Positions 1-10,726 of a stretch of 64,000 nt of DNA are shown here, in pieces. Origin of the DNA: an uncultured Opitutaceae bacterium (GTDB taxonomy: Bacteria; Verrucomicrobiota; Verrucomicrobiia; Opitutales; Opitutaceae). Below the pieces are notes generated by a model. It saw only the letters and a list, made by a program, of their open reading frames with translations, had not been told where the DNA came from and searched no databases. The first letter of the stretch is position 1, and every line of letters begins with the position of its first letter. Where the stretch lies: the NCBI GenBank assembly GCA_937958045.1, contig CALFXL010000052.1:50821-114820 (forward strand). The letters run 5' to 3'. The position numbers and the translations under genes are program-made.

Positions 1-3000
1 CAGCAGCGTCAACAAACGTCCGCGAACCTCCGGCTGATCGAGATCCGCTGAGAGCGCAAATACGCGGATCATTTCAGCGCGTTGTACGTCGTCCACCGCG
101 TGTCGCAGCGCCGTCTCCAGCAGACGCAAGTTCAGTTCACGATACTTCGGATTTCCCGAATGCAGTCGCGCGGTCTGTGCCCAAAATGCGGGCCATCGGT
201 CAAAAACCCACCCTTGATTCACCAGCCAAAAGAAAATCTGCCAGTCGCTTTCTTCCGACGGGATGCGCGTATACTCCAACCATTGCTGCCGAACGCGCTC
301 TTTGGTTTCGCGAGGCGCATTTCGGGGTTTGTCGGAAAACTCGCTCAATACCGTCGCCGTCAGGGCCTGATACAATGGTTGATAGCGCTTGGTCTGCTCC
401 ACGCGCTGGAGCAGCTCCAGCTGCAGACGTTCTCGAGACAAGTGCAGGTGCGGCAATGTCCGCCATCCCGACACATCAGCGACCAACGCTTCTATTTCCT
501 CCGTGCGTCCTTGCATGAGCAACGCCTCGGCGAGGCATCTCATCACGTACGCCTGTCCGAGACCGATATCCCCCGCGACGATTTCCTTCAGCAACGCGTG
601 CTCTTTGCCGGCGTCACCAAGCGGGATTCGCGACAGCGCTCGTAATAAGGGCAACGCATCCCGCCGCCATGGCTCCATTGAGCGCGTGAGCATGTGCCCG
701 TACCAGCGATCGAACTCGACGGTATTTCTCGCGTCCGCCGTCCGCATCAATCCCAGCCAGAGGGCATGCACGCGCACTTGCACGGGAATATCTTCGCTCG
801 CCAGCAACGGATCGAGCACGTTGCGCAGATCGGCCTGGGCGCTGGTCCAATTAACCACATCCGACAACGCAGAACACCACGCTTCCTGTTGCGCTTCAAC
901 CGAGCGACTCGCGTCCTGCGCGGCCAGCAGCCGCAGCTTCACAATCTCCACCGGAGCAAGACGGCCTTCGGGCGCCGCCAACAATGTATTCAAATCTCCA
1001 ATACGCGGATCCGCCAGACTGCTGGGCTCGGCGAAGGCGTACCAATCAAGGCCCGCGCGGTTGATCCACGTCTCCACTTGTCCGGCTATTTTGAGACTTC
1101 CTTCCAGCGCAGCGAGTCGCTGTTCAAGTCGCTTCTTTCCTTCGGCATCCTGTGACAGCGTATTGCCCGCTTCGCGTAACAACAACGCCTTCTCTTTTGC
1201 TCCTTGCCCGAGCGCTCGATAGAGGGATGCGAGCGACTCCACCGACTCCGTCCGCAGGTGTGGCATTTTCAAATCCGCGAGGCTTTTCTCCAATGCCGCC
1301 GCACATTCTTCACGTTCTCGACGACTCGCTGTCGCGGCGATGGCCCAAAGCCGTAGCAGCGTCTGATCGATTCGGTCTTTTGAAATTTCGGGCCGGCAAG
1401 TCGCAAGCACCTCGAGCGCTCGTTGCGATTTCTGATCGTCGATCAAATGGGCCGCCAACTGCAACGGACGTCTGCGAGGATCCATCACCGTCTCGGGCAC
1501 GGGGATCTCCAGCATCGCGATTGCCATCTCGTACACCGCATTTCGTTTGTCGGGAGCGAAAGCGGCAAGCTCATCCGTCATCGCAGCCACCTCCACGGTG
1601 AGCGAAGGTAACCAGCGCGCACCGCTTACCACGGGCAGAAGATTCTCCATGAACGCGGTAAAATCCCGGGCCGTCACGGCCTGCTCGATCTTCGTTTTCA
1701 ATGCTTCGAGATCTTCGATGACCGGCACGACTTCGCTCACGCCATCCTTTACGAGCTTCTGGCCGGACCGAAGATTGTTCCAACGACGCCACCACGCATC
1801 CCGCGCATTCCAAAAAGCAGCCGCGCCACCGCTTTTCTCCAACGCGATGAACTCGCGAATCCAGGTTTCTCCGCTGGCTTTTTTCAGCACTTCTTCGGGC
1901 ATATCCGCAAGGCGTTGGATGACACGCAACGCTTCATCCGCCCGCTTCAGATGCAGGTTGATGAACACGGCGCGCAGCATCGATTCGACACCTAATCCAA
2001 ACTGAGGCGCGTCGTCCTCCAAACGTTTATACGGCCCCAATGCCGCCGTGAAGCGCCCCGCATTTTCGTAGCTGCGTCCGAGTCGGGCGTTAGCCACGAC
2101 GCGAAACACCGGCTTGATCCCTTGGATCTTCAGCACGTCCTGATAGATCTTACGCTCGCCCGCCCCATTGCCCTGTCGCGCTAGCCATCGCGCACGCCAG
2201 AAACGCGCTTCGAGATAAGTGTCGCTGGTGATCGGCATCTTTTCGCTCACATCCAGCAGCACGGGAAAAATCGCCGGCGGAGGTTCCTTGCCAATCTTTC
2301 GTGCCCACCACTCCGCCTGCCCGGTAGCACGCTCCAGCCGATCGCCAAATTGAGTGTCCACGGGTAGCGTCACCACCGCTTCCACTCCCAGCATGGTGCC
2401 GCGTTCAGCATCCCCCACCTTTTCCGCCTCCTCGATTGCACGGTTAAAATCCGCCCAAGTTTTCAGCCCGGGATCACGCACGGGCTTATACAGCGTATCA
2501 AGCGGCGCTTGCGTGAGCTTTGTTTGAAGGTCCGCCTGCACAGCTGCAGCCGTTACCAATGTCGATTTCCTTTTGTCCGCATCTTCGAGCAACGACGCCA
2601 ACTCCGCCCCGGGCTGCGGCCATGCACGGCGAATGATCGTGCTGAGGTTATGCATGCGGTCGAGAGCGCCAGCGCCCGTCCACTCAAGCGCGTTCTGTAT
2701 CAAAAAAACGAATACGCCTTCCGCCACGTCGGGATACTTCGCCGTCAGGTCGGTCAATGCTTCCTCCACGCGCACCAGCCGGCCGGCCTCTACCAGCAGA
2801 CGAACGTAACGTTGATACGTGATCGCGCGTTTGTTCGGATCCAGATCGAGACCACCTGCCAACAAATCGATCGCTTCAGTCGTTCTATTTTCCGCAATCA
2901 AAATATCCGCGGCGGAGATGAGCGTATTCGAACGCCGGAAAGCCGTCATCGCGGGATCGCGGGCGATGCGTGTCAAAATCGCGAGCGCTTCATCGCTTCG

Positions 3001-5337
3001 TCCGAGATCCCTCAAGGCGAGCGCCTGAAGATTTTCCGCCCACGCGTAATCGTGAGTACTCACATCCGTCCGATAATTCGCGAGCAGAGGAAGCACGCGA
3101 TTGAGAGCGGCTTCATTTTGATCAGCGGCCCACTCCAGAAAACCGATGCGCACGTGCGCATTAAAAACCGTTTTCCGGTCATGCGGAAAATACTGCAAGG
3201 TTCGCTCGAGCGCCGCTCGCCGCAGTGCGTGACTGCCCTCGTACGGAAATCGCCGATCCACAAGCTCAAGCTGTCCGTCGCCCGTCGGCATCAGGGGCAA
3301 ATCGATCGTGGGCTCCGTCGTTTTCTGCACGACGGTCGTCGATGAGGTATTCAACACAACGGGCTGCCCGAGCCACGCGAGCATCGATTGTACGGCCTGG
3401 TAATAGGTTCCGAAATCCTGGGGACCGACCGCCGATTGCGTGATGACCGATTCGATTTCGGCGTGAACAACACCATCGCTCACTTCCCAATGCGCGCGCG
3501 CGCGCCCGACCGGCGTTTCAAATCGATAGGGATCTGGTCGCGTTTCCAGCTGCAAACCTTCCGGCAACCGGATGCGCGCCCGCACCACGACGCGATCTTG
3601 ATACAAAAAGAACGCGGACTCACGTTGCGCCGTGGTGCCCATGTCCGGAAGCATCCACCGGCCATGCGGAAAGCGCAGGGTCGTGCGTCCGTCCCGTTGA
3701 TCACGCTGCGCAGGCACAATAAAATACGCCTTAACCGTATCGGGTCCTGAGGTCACATCTTCGCTTGCCTTCACTGCATCGATGACATCGGCGCTTGGAT
3801 AAAAAGCACGTACCCAATCACTCAGTTTCCGCTTCGTTTCATCGGCATCGCGACGACGATATTGCTCCCTTTGCCCCGCGCCGTAAGAGCCCTCGGACGT
3901 CACGCTCATCCATCCAGAGATCTCGCCGGTCGCACCCAATTCTAAATCGAAGTCGTAAGTCACGCTCCCCGCTTGCTGCACCGGCGTGCGCATCCACTTG
4001 CCGCCATTTTCCTCGACCACCAGCACATCGCGATCCGCACTGCCGGGGCCTATCATTCCCGGTTCGCAAAACGAGATCGTCGGATCGCAAAATTCATAGC
4101 CGCTTTTCCCATCCGCGATCGCAACGATCGCGTGACTGAACACGGCATAGTTAGGCGAACGCCGGTCGATCAGGCCCAGATGATATGTATTCACCAAGGC
4201 AATACGTGCTTCGATGCCTTTGTGACGTAGAAAAGCCACCAGGAGATTAGCCTTGTCCTTACAGTCGCCGTACTGGTTCTCCCAAACCTCGTTGCAGTCG
4301 TGCGGCTGATAGGCCGCTTGGCCTAGTTCGAGCCCTGTGTAGCGTACGTCGTTCGCTACTTTCGCCAGCAGCACTCGGATAATGTCCTCACGTGAGGTCA
4401 ATCCCGCGGTCCATGACTCCACCTGCGCGGCCAGCTTGGGTGAAAGTTTATCGCGGGTTGTTATTAGGCCGGCAAACCAGCGGCCAACATCATCCCATTT
4501 CTCGATCGTGCTTATCCGCACACAAGGGCCTACCTGCGATGACGGCGCGCGGCCTGGTTCATATCGTCGCGATGCCAAACGCTCTGCCTGCCAGCGATAA
4601 CGTACAACTCCATCCTCAAGTTCGCTCCGCTCCATCTCCGGGATATCGCTCCCAGTCGTGTGAACATGTGCTCGCTGAGCCAATGGCGCAGGCAACTCGA
4701 CCACGATGTGCAAACGATCCAGCTCCCAATTCCGCGACCAGGCGAAGGTCTGCGCGTATTCACCAATCATACGCACATTCACATCCTCGATCACTGCGAT
4801 AATACGCGTGATGCTCCCCGCCTTCACATTGGGGAAGATGACTTTCACCTCCTCCTCGTCATCATACAACGCGTAATCAGCCTGCCGTTGCGGAGACTGC
4901 ACCAGCACGGCATTCGGCCTGACGGCCATCACCGTCCCGTCGGCCTGGATGGTCTCGGCTGTCACGAGGTGATACTTCTGATCCTTCCTCAGATAGCTGG
5001 TCACATCCTCCGCGATCGACTTCGCGCCGGCGTCCGTAAACGCCTTCCATGCCAGATGCCAGACCATGACACGACGCCCTTCCGTATCAACAATGTGAAT
5101 ACGTTCGTCGAGCAAGGTCACCCCCGCCGCGTTGTCGTCAGGTTTGCGCTCGCGCGGCGCGGTGATGGTTTCCACCGGCGTGAGCAATGGCGCCACGCGC
5201 GTGGCATATACTTCCGGAGGTACGCGCGAAACATCGGCCGCCTGCAAAGCGGACGTCGCAACAAAGAACAATAACGCCCTTAGCAGGGCTGAAAATCGAG
5301 AACTGCGATACGGGGTGAATCGTGCCGGTGTGTACAT
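1..5337 (-). CDS. Large secreted DUF3857/transglutaminase-like protein with long helical-repeat tail (3' end cut by window)
   Basis: The reading frame is open from 5337 to the window edge (1779 codons, no stop), so the C-terminus is missing. The chosen ATG gives a clear signal peptide (Arg-rich start, hydrophobic core, cleavage near ATSALQA/AD at residue 33). An in-frame ATG at 5352 is an alternative. An N-terminal DUF3857-like region is followed by a transglutaminase-like core with YGDCKDKANLL (candidate Cys359), HAIVAIADGK (His402) and CDPT (Asp418), the usual Cys-His-Asp order. From about residue 650 on, the protein is helical and TPR-like (for example TEAIDLLAGGLDLDPNKRA). Known DUF3857 proteins are usually 600-1300 residues, so this is a long member. 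The substrate is unknown; a role in the periplasm or outer membrane is inferred from the signal peptide. Confidence 0.85.
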   Translation of the reverse strand, partial: MYTPARFTPYRSSRFSALLRALLFFVATSALQAADVSRVPPEVYATRVAPLLTPVETITAPRERKPDDNAAGVTLLDERIHIVDTEGRRVMVWHLAWKAFTDAGAKSIAEDVTSYLRKDQKYHLVTAETIQADGTVMAVRPNAVLVQSPQRQADYALYDDEEEVKVIFPNVKAGSITRIIAVIEDVNVRMIGEYAQTFAWSRNWELDRLHIVVELPAPLAQRAHVHTTGSDIPEMERSELEDGVVRYRWQAERLASRRYEPGRAPSSQVGPCVRISTIEKWDDVGRWFAGLITTRDKLSPKLAAQVESWTAGLTSREDIIRVLLAKVANDVRYTGLELGQAAYQPHDCNEVWENQYGDCKDKANLLVAFLRHKGIEARIALVNTYHLGLIDRRSPNYAVFSHAIVAIADGKSGYEFCDPTISFCEPGMIGPGSADRDVLVVEENGGKWMRTPVQQAGSVTYDFDLELGATGEISGWMSVTSEGSYGAGQREQYRRRDADETKRKLSDWVRAFYPSADVIDAVKASEDVTSGPDTVKAYFIVPAQRDQRDGRTTLRFPHGRWMLPDMGTTAQRESAFFLYQDRVVVRARIRLPEGLQLETRPDPYRFETPVGRARAHWEVSDGVVHAEIESVITQSAVGPQDFGTYYQAVQSMLAWLGQPVVLNTSSTTVVQKTTEPTIDLPLMPTGDGQLELVDRRFPYEGSHALRRAALERTLQYFPHDRKTVFNAHVRIGFLEWAADQNEAALNRVLPLLANYRTDVSTHDYAWAENLQALALRDLGRSDEALAILTRIARDPAMTAFRRSNTLISAADILIAENRTTEAIDLLAGGLDLDPNKRAITYQRYVRLLVEAGRLVRVEEALTDLTAKYPDVAEGVFVFLIQNALEWTGAGALDRMHNLSTIIRRAWPQPGAELASLLEDADKRKSTLVTAAAVQADLQTKLTQAPLDTLYKPVRDPGLKTWADFNRAIEEAEKVGDAERGTMLGVEAVVTLPVDTQFGDRLERATGQAEWWARKIGKEPPPAIFPVLLDVSEKMPITSDTYLEARFWRARWLARQGNGAGERKIYQDVLKIQGIKPVFRVVANARLGRSYENAGRFTAALGPYKRLEDDAPQFGLGVESMLRAVFINLHLKRADEALRVIQRLADMPEEVLKKASGETWIREFIALEKSGGAAAFWNARDAWWRRWNNLRSGQKLVKDGVSEVVPVIEDLEALKTKIEQAVTARDFTAFMENLLPVVSGARWLPSLTVEVAAMTDELAAFAPDKRNAVYEMAIAMLEIPVPETVMDPRRRPLQLAAHLIDDQKSQRALEVLATCRPEISKDRIDQTLLRLWAIAATASRREREECAAALEKSLADLKMPHLRTESVESLASLYRALGQGAKEKALLLREAGNTLSQDAEGKKRLEQRLAALEGSLKIAGQVETWINRAGLDWYAFAEPSSLADPRIGDLNTLLAAPEGRLAPVEIVKLRLLAAQDASRSVEAQQEAWCSALSDVVNWTSAQADLRNVLDPLLASEDIPVQVRVHALWLGLMRTADARNTVEFDRWYGHMLTRSMEPWRRDALPLLRALSRIPLGDAGKEHALLKEIVAGDIGLGQAYVMRCLAEALLMQGRTEEIEALVADVSGWRTLPHLHLSRERLQLELLQRVEQTKRYQPLYQALTATVLSEFSDKPRNAPRETKERVRQQWLEYTRIPSEESDWQIFFWLVNQGWVFDRWPAFWAQTARLHSGNPKYRELNLRLLETALRHAVDDVQRAEMIRVFALSADLDQPEVRGRLLTLL

Positions 5338-5455
5338 GAGCTGGAAAAGCATCCGGCCACAACCGACCGCACACGTGGCGCCAACCCGCCACGCGGATGC
5401 GCTCGCCTCGCAGTCCTCTTCGCTGCATTTACGCCCCTTCTCTCCCGCCGATGCA

Positions 5456-8236
5456 TCATGGGATGCGGAGCTTCATGCCGATCTTCAGCGAGGCCGGGTT
5501 CGGGAGGCTGGCGCGATTGGCGTCGTAGATGTCGACCCAACGCTCGCCACGTCCGTAGTAGCGACGTGCGATGCGGGTGAGCGTTTCGCCTTCGACGACC
5601 GTGTGAATGCGCGGCTCGGAAGCGGGACGCGTGGCCGTGGTCGGCGATGTGGTGTCGGCCGGACGGCGCGGCGGTGTCAGCGTCGGCGCGGTCGCGACGG
5701 TCGTGCCGCGGCTGCGGAATTGGGTGAGCTCAGCGGTGAGCTGGCCGATCTGATTCTGCGCGTGGCGCAATTGTTCGCGCAAAGCCTCCACCTGTGCGGT
5801 CGCTTCACGGCCCGCGGCAGCCAGTCGAGCGGCTTCGGCCGTTTGTTTGTCCGCGGCCGCGATACGCTCCGCCAATGCGGCGCGTTCGGCATCGGTGCCG
5901 GCGAGCGATTTTTGCAACAAATCGATTTGCTCCTGCTGCATCTGGAAACTGCGCAGCGTCGCCGCGAGTTTCGCGTTCGCTTCATCGAGTTGTTTGCGGA
6001 GTTCGGCCGGATCTTCGCCCGCGGGTTGCGCAGGACGTTGTTCCAACTCGGCAATGCGTGCGCGCAGCGTTTCCTGCTCCGCACGCGCGGACGATGCGGC
6101 GTCTTCGGCGGACTTCAGGCGATTCTCCAGTTCCGCCACTTGTGCAGCGGCGCGCGAGGACGCAGCCGAGGCGGCGTTGGCTTGCGCGAGCTCCTCCGTG
6201 AGACGAGCGACATCGGCTTCGAAAGCGCTCGAAGCTTTGCGCGCTTCGTCTTTTTCGCGCTGAGCGGCTTCCGTCGCGCGACGTGCCTCCGCCAATTGTG
6301 TCTGCAATTCTTCCACGCGACGCGACGGGGCTTCGCCCGCCTTTGCGGCTTCGGCGAGTTTGCGCGTCAGTTCCGTGCGTTCCGCCTCGAGCGCGGCGAC
6401 GGAACGCTTGAGCTGTTCCTGCGCAGCCTTGTCGGCATCGGCGGCTTTTGTCGCGGCCGCGAGCTGGGCCTGCAATTCCTTCACGCGAGCTTCCGGCACC
6501 ACCCCGGATTTTGCAGCGGCGAGCTCCTTCTTCAACGCGGCCACTTCCGCCGTGCTGGTGGACAACCCGTCCTGCACGGTAGCGAGTGCCGTTTTCAACT
6601 CGTCGCGCTCTTGAGCAACGCGCGCGAGCTCGGCCGCTTGACGCTGGCTCTCGGCGGCTCCGGCGGTCGCGGCGGCGAGTTTGGTTTCCAAATCGGCGGT
6701 CGTCTTTTTGGCGTCTTCGACCGTGCGCTCGAGCTCGGCGATCTTCTGATGAAGCGCGTTGCGTTCGCCTTCGAAGTTCGCGGCGCCCGCCTTCCAAGAA
6801 GCGACTTCTTCCGTGAACGCGGCGTTGGCGGAGGCGAGCTCGGCGGTAAGGCGCTCTTTCTCGGCGTTCCACGCCGCTTCGCTTTCACGCAGAGCGGCGA
6901 GTGCGCGGCTGTTCTCCTCGGCCGCTTTTTTCGCGGCATCGAATTGTGCCTGCAACTGACGGTGCTGCTCGGCCGGGATCATGCCCGACTTCGTGCTTTG
7001 CAACTCCTGGCGCAGACTGGCGGTTTCCGCCGTGGCGACGGCGAGCGCTTGCTGCGACTCGGACAAACGACCTTTCAGATCGGCCACCTCGCTGTTGAGG
7101 CGCGCCGCTTCGGCAGCCGGCAATGCGCCTTTGGTGGAGGCGAGTTGCGCGGCGAGGGTTTTGTTTTCGCCCGCGAGACGCGTGCTTTCTGTCTCCAAAT
7201 TTTGGATACGCGCGCGAGCCGTCGCGAGCTCGGCGGCCGCTTTTTCGGCTTCGGCGAGTTTACGGGCGGACTCAGCCTGCGCGGTTTTGAGGGACGCAAT
7301 TTCTTCACGGAGCGAGGCGGTCGTTTTTTCGGTGTCGTCCGCTTGCTGTGTGACGGCGGCTTCGAGACGACGGTTTTCGTCGACGAGTTTTTGTTGCTGA
7401 GCGCGCGCGGTCTCGAGCGCTTCGCGAACTGCAGCGAGTTCGCGGGTGGTCTCGCGGGCTTTGGCGAGATCGGCTTCGAGCGCGACGACCTTCAACTGCG
7501 ATTCCTCGGCCCCCGCTTTGCGCGCCTCTTCGAGGCGCTGAAGGAGACCGTTGCGTTCACCTTCAAAGTTCGCGGATGCAGCCTTCATGGCCGCGATCTC
7601 GTTGGTGGCCGTCTCCAGCGCGGTGCGTAGACGGTTTTGTTCGGCGCGCAGTTCTTTTTCCCGATCGGCAGCGGCGGCGGTCGCTTGATCGGCGGCGGCT
7701 TTCAACGCCTCGTTTTCCTTCCACGCGGCGGCGAGTTCTTCGCTGAGCTTTTTCAACTCGGCCTGGCGCGCTTCGACTTCGGCGGACGATGCCGCGACCA
7801 CCGGCGAAATGGGAGAGCCCGCGCTGGATGCGGGCGCGATGGGCGATTTGTCACTCTGCTTCGAGGCGCGGGCGACGGGCGGCGGAATGGGAGTCTTCGC
7901 GGTGATGGCGGCGCGGATTTCTTCGACGCGTTGTTTGCCCTCGGCGATCTCCTGCGGAGACATCTGGCGCGACACGATGAGCAACGCACGGCCGGTCGCG
8001 CCGTTGTCGGCGGCGAGCGAGAGCCACGCGTAGGCCTCGACGATGTCGGCCACCGCTTCCTGCGAGTTCGCATAGACCAAGCCGAGGTTATGCTGAGCGA
8101 TGCCGTCACCCGTGGCCGCCTTGGCCTGAAGCGCAGCGAGATCATCAGCGGTGATCGCCAGTGCGGAGGCGCTCGTGAGCGCTGCACCGATCAAGCTGCT
8201 GACGAGAAGTCGGAAGGAGCGGGAGGTATTTTTCAT
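5456..8236 (-). CDS. Sel1-repeat, coiled-coil, LysM-domain envelope protein
   Basis: 926 residues from ATG 8236. That start gives a signal peptide (KNTSRSFRLLVSSLIGAALT, cleavage near residue 27). The frame stays open to 8617, but a start there would overlap glpK on the same strand and bury the signal. After the signal comes a Sel1-like unit (GDGIAQHNLGLVYAN, EAYAWLSLAADNG) to about residue 105, then a Pro/Ala/Ser linker. About 650 residues of Ala/Glu/Lys/Gln-rich heptads follow, which should form a long coiled coil. The last 50 residues are a LysM domain (HTVVEGETLTRIARRYYG ... NPASLKIGMKLRIP), a peptidoglycan- or chitin-binding fold. The likely role is a long periplasmic tether or spacer bound to peptidoglycan; this is inferred from architecture only. 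The repetitive composition produces long shadow frames on the other strand. Confidence 0.85.
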   Translation of the reverse strand: MKNTSRSFRLLVSSLIGAALTSASALAITADDLAALQAKAATGDGIAQHNLGLVYANSQEAVADIVEAYAWLSLAADNGATGRALLIVSRQMSPQEIAEGKQRVEEIRAAITAKTPIPPPVARASKQSDKSPIAPASSAGSPISPVVAASSAEVEARQAELKKLSEELAAAWKENEALKAAADQATAAAADREKELRAEQNRLRTALETATNEIAAMKAASANFEGERNGLLQRLEEARKAGAEESQLKVVALEADLAKARETTRELAAVREALETARAQQQKLVDENRRLEAAVTQQADDTEKTTASLREEIASLKTAQAESARKLAEAEKAAAELATARARIQNLETESTRLAGENKTLAAQLASTKGALPAAEAARLNSEVADLKGRLSESQQALAVATAETASLRQELQSTKSGMIPAEQHRQLQAQFDAAKKAAEENSRALAALRESEAAWNAEKERLTAELASANAAFTEEVASWKAGAANFEGERNALHQKIAELERTVEDAKKTTADLETKLAAATAGAAESQRQAAELARVAQERDELKTALATVQDGLSTSTAEVAALKKELAAAKSGVVPEARVKELQAQLAAATKAADADKAAQEQLKRSVAALEAERTELTRKLAEAAKAGEAPSRRVEELQTQLAEARRATEAAQREKDEARKASSAFEADVARLTEELAQANAASAASSRAAAQVAELENRLKSAEDAASSARAEQETLRARIAELEQRPAQPAGEDPAELRKQLDEANAKLAATLRSFQMQQEQIDLLQKSLAGTDAERAALAERIAAADKQTAEAARLAAAGREATAQVEALREQLRHAQNQIGQLTAELTQFRSRGTTVATAPTLTPPRRPADTTSPTTATRPASEPRIHTVVEGETLTRIARRYYGRGERWVDIYDANRASLPNPASLKIGMKLRIP

Positions 8237-8366
8237 TCCTGGGCCAAAAGATGGCGCGACCATGGGCCAGCGATAGCGATTTTCAAAGCGGCAAATTAAG
8301 CCGGAGCATCGAAAATCTTTGTTAAAAGCGAAGATCGGGGGCGCATGACGAAAGGGCGGAGGCGCT

Positions 8367-9854
8367 TCACGCGCATTGCCAGCCTTTGGCCCGCTCGACG
8401 GCGCGGCGCCAACAACGTTGCTTTTCCTCGACGCCCGAACGCGCACGCGGCCGCAGTTCGCGATCTTCGCGCCAGAGCGCGGCGAGCTCGTCGCGATTTT
8501 TCCACACGCCCACGGCGAGGCCCGCGAGAAACGCCGCGCCGAGCGCCGTCGTCTCAACCACCCGCGGACGTACCACACGCCGACGCAGCAGATCGCTTTG
8601 AAACTGCAGCAAGGCATCGTTCACCGTGGCCCCGCCATCGACGCGCAGCTCGCGTATTTTTCGGCCCGCATCGGCTTCCATCGCAGCAATCAAATCCGCG
8701 ACTTGAAAGGCGATGCTCTCCACCGCCGCGCGGGCGAGATGCGCCGCCGTCGTGCCGCGCGTGAGTCCAAGGATCGCTCCACGCGCGTCGACGTCCCAAT
8801 GCGGTGCGCCCAGTCCCGTGAATGCAGGCACGAAATAAACGCCACCGTTGTCGGGGACGCGCGAGGCGAGTGATTCGATTTCCGCTGAATTCGCGATCAA
8901 TCCGAGCCCATCGCGCAGCCATTGCACAACCGCGCCGCCGATGAAGACGCTGCCTTCGAGCGCGTATTCGGTGCGCGCGCCGATTTTCCACGCGAGCGTG
9001 GTGATCAATTGATGACGGGAGCGCACGGGCTTCGTCCCCGTGTGCATGAGCATGAAACAACCGGTGCCATACGTGTTCTTCGCCAAACCGGGACGGAAAC
9101 AGGCCTGACCGAAAAGCGCCGCGTGTTGATCGCCCGCCACGCCAGCGATCGGCACGCCGCGCAACGCCGGGATCGACGTGACTTCGCCATACACTTCGCT
9201 GCATCCGCGAATCTCGGGCAGCAACGCACGCGGGATGCGCAGGAGCCGCAGCAGTTCGTCGTCCCACTCGCCGGTGTGCAGATTGTAGAGCAAGGTGCGG
9301 CTGGCGTTGGTCGCATCCGTGGCGTGGATACGTCCGTCGGTGAGTTTCCACAGCAACCAGCTGTCCACCGTGCCAAACGCGAGCTCGCCGCGTTGAGCGC
9401 GCCGACGCGCACCCGGCACGTGATCGAGCAACCACGCGAGTTTGGTGCCGGAAAAATACGGATCGAGCAGCAATCCCGTTTTGCGGCGAAACACCTGCGC
9501 GTGTCCCGCGCGTTGCAGCCGTGCGCAAGTCCCGGCCGTCCGTCGATCCTGCCACACGATCGCGGGGGCGATGGGACGCCCCGTCGCGCGTTCCCACACG
9601 AGTGTGGTTTCACGTTGATTGGTCAGTCCGATGGCCGCGATTTGCGAGCCGATGAGATTCGCTTCAGCCAATGCGGCGGTGGCCGTGCGGCGCGTGGTTT
9701 CCCAAATTTCTTCCGGATCGTGTTCCACCCAACCCGGTCGCGGGAAAAATTGCGTGAGCTCCTGTTGGGCTTGGGAAACGATCCCGCCCTGCGCATCAAA
9801 AACCAGCGCGCGACTGGAAGTCGTTCCTTGATCGAGAGCGAGAAGGTGCTGCAT
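8367..9854 (-). CDS. glpK: Glycerol kinase
   Basis: 495 residues, the normal length for glycerol kinase (ATP + glycerol to sn-glycerol-3-phosphate, cytoplasmic). FGGY-family landmarks are in order: [16 protein letters not shown] at the N-terminus, [12 protein letters not shown] with [21 protein letters not shown] containing the catalytic-base Asp (Asp242), [15 protein letters not shown], and the C-terminal [20 protein letters not shown] nucleotide-binding segment. The ATG at 9854 is chosen because [12 protein letters not shown] matches the family start; the frame stays open upstream to 10055 without family similarity. No glpF or glpD lies beside it. It is divergent from the gene at 10039 across 184 bases. 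Confidence 0.96.
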   Translation of the reverse strand: MQHLLALDQGTTSSRALVFDAQGGIVSQAQQELTQFFPRPGWVEHDPEEIWETTRRTATAALAEANLIGSQIAAIGLTNQRETTLVWERATGRPIAPAIVWQDRRTAGTCARLQRAGHAQVFRRKTGLLLDPYFSGTKLAWLLDHVPGARRRAQRGELAFGTVDSWLLWKLTDGRIHATDATNASRTLLYNLHTGEWDDELLRLLRIPRALLPEIRGCSEVYGEVTSIPALRGVPIAGVAGDQHAALFGQACFRPGLAKNTYGTGCFMLMHTGTKPVRSRHQLITTLAWKIGARTEYALEGSVFIGGAVVQWLRDGLGLIANSAEIESLASRVPDNGGVYFVPAFTGLGAPHWDVDARGAILGLTRGTTAAHLARAAVESIAFQVADLIAAMEADAGRKIRELRVDGGATVNDALLQFQSDLLRRRVVRPRVVETTALGAAFLAGLAVGVWKNRDELAALWREDRELRPRARSGVEEKQRCWRRAVERAKGWQCA

Positions 9855-10038
9855 GGGGCGAAAGAAACGGTAAACGGCGGATAGCGCTCGCGCCGCAGGC
9901 GGGTTGCTCTTTGCTAAGATCCCGATGCAGGCCCATTTGGCAAGGCCGAGCGGCCGCACGAAGGCCATCCGCTTATCCGCTGAAACCTTGCCTTGCCGGT
10001 GAGGTCTCAGTTTTCTGCCAACCAGTTTCTTTAGTGCC

Positions 10039-10653
10039 ATGAAAACCGCCATCACCCTGCTCTCCTTCGTCGTCGCCGCCCCTCTTGCGATGGCACAGAC
10101 TCACCGTCCGTCCATCGCCTCCGGCGCGCACCGCGGCCATCATGGCCACTCTCACCACGGTCATCATCAATCGCATCGGCACTCGCATCATTACCATGCG
10201 CCGCGGGTAAGTTATCGTCCTGTCGTGGTGTATCCAACGGTTGGTTACTATGGCTACACGCCCGGCTACTACGGCTATTACGGGCCCGCGTATGGCGGTT
10301 ATTACACCGGATATTCCAGTGGTTATTCATCGGGCAGCCGTGCGGCCAATGGCATGATTCTCGGCGGCATCGCTGGCGCCATCATCGGCCACAACTCCGG
10401 CGATCTGCGCAACAACGCCTGGCGCGGCGCCGCCATCGGTGCGGGCGCGGGATTGCTCTTGGGCGCCATCGCCGATCAACGCGCCAATGCCCGCGAAGCC
10501 GCCGCCGCCCAGACGCAAACGACGGCGACCGCGCCGCAAGTTCAGTCCTCCTCGGCGACCACCTCGTCCACGCCGCAAACGGTCATCATCAACAACCACT
10601 ATTACGGCAACTCCACGCCGATGAGCTCGGCCAACAGCCTCTTCGGCCGCTGA
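10039..10653 (+). CDS. Exported His/Tyr-rich protein with glycine-zipper segment
   Basis: 204 residues with a signal peptide ([20 protein letters not shown]). Three low-complexity blocks follow: a His-rich stretch around residues 30-55 ([20 protein letters not shown]), a Tyr/Gly-rich stretch around 65-100, and a glycine zipper ([14 protein letters not shown] ... [17 protein letters not shown]) around 108-150 that could insert in a membrane. The tail is Gln/Thr/Ala-rich and ends [16 protein letters not shown]. Similar small glycine-zipper proteins occur in other bacteria, but I know no assigned function. The His cluster could bind divalent metal; this is inference. Confidence 0.75.
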   Translation: MKTAITLLSFVVAAPLAMAQTHRPSIASGAHRGHHGHSHHGHHQSHRHSHHYHAPRVSYRPVVVYPTVGYYGYTPGYYGYYGPAYGGYYTGYSSGYSSGSRAANGMILGGIAGAIIGHNSGDLRNNAWRGAAIGAGAGLLLGAIADQRANAREAAAAQTQTTATAPQVQSSSATTSSTPQTVIINNHYYGNSTPMSSANSLFGR

Positions 10654-10676
10654 GTTTGCCGTCGGGTTCGCTTCGT

Positions 10677-10696
10677 CCGCCGAGCCATTTCGGCGG
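10677..10696 (+). terminator. Hairpin after the glycine-zipper gene
   Basis: A 7-bp perfect stem (CCGCCGA / TCGGCGG) with a 6-base loop lies 24 bases after the stop at 10653. It is followed by CGGGCTTTG, a weak T-tract. It may be a weak terminator, or may only separate this gene from the lipoprotein cassette. Confidence 0.35.
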
Positions 10697-10726
10697 CGGG
10701 CTTTGTATTTACTTCAACACTACACT

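Noticed and set aside
5374..5393. 7-bp GC hairpin (CGTGGCG / CGCCACG) between the LysM and DUF3857 genes
   Set aside because: There is no T-run on either strand and such short GC stems are common by chance at this GC content.
5132..7630. 832-codon plus-strand frame rich in Arg/Gly/Phe
   Set aside because: It is the mirror of the Ala/Glu/Lys coiled-coil region of the LysM protein. Low-complexity GC-rich codons leave the opposite strand open; there is no domain and no signal peptide.
8237..8617. N-terminal extension of the LysM protein frame
   Set aside because: It would overlap glpK on the same strand and place the signal peptide more than 120 residues inside the protein.
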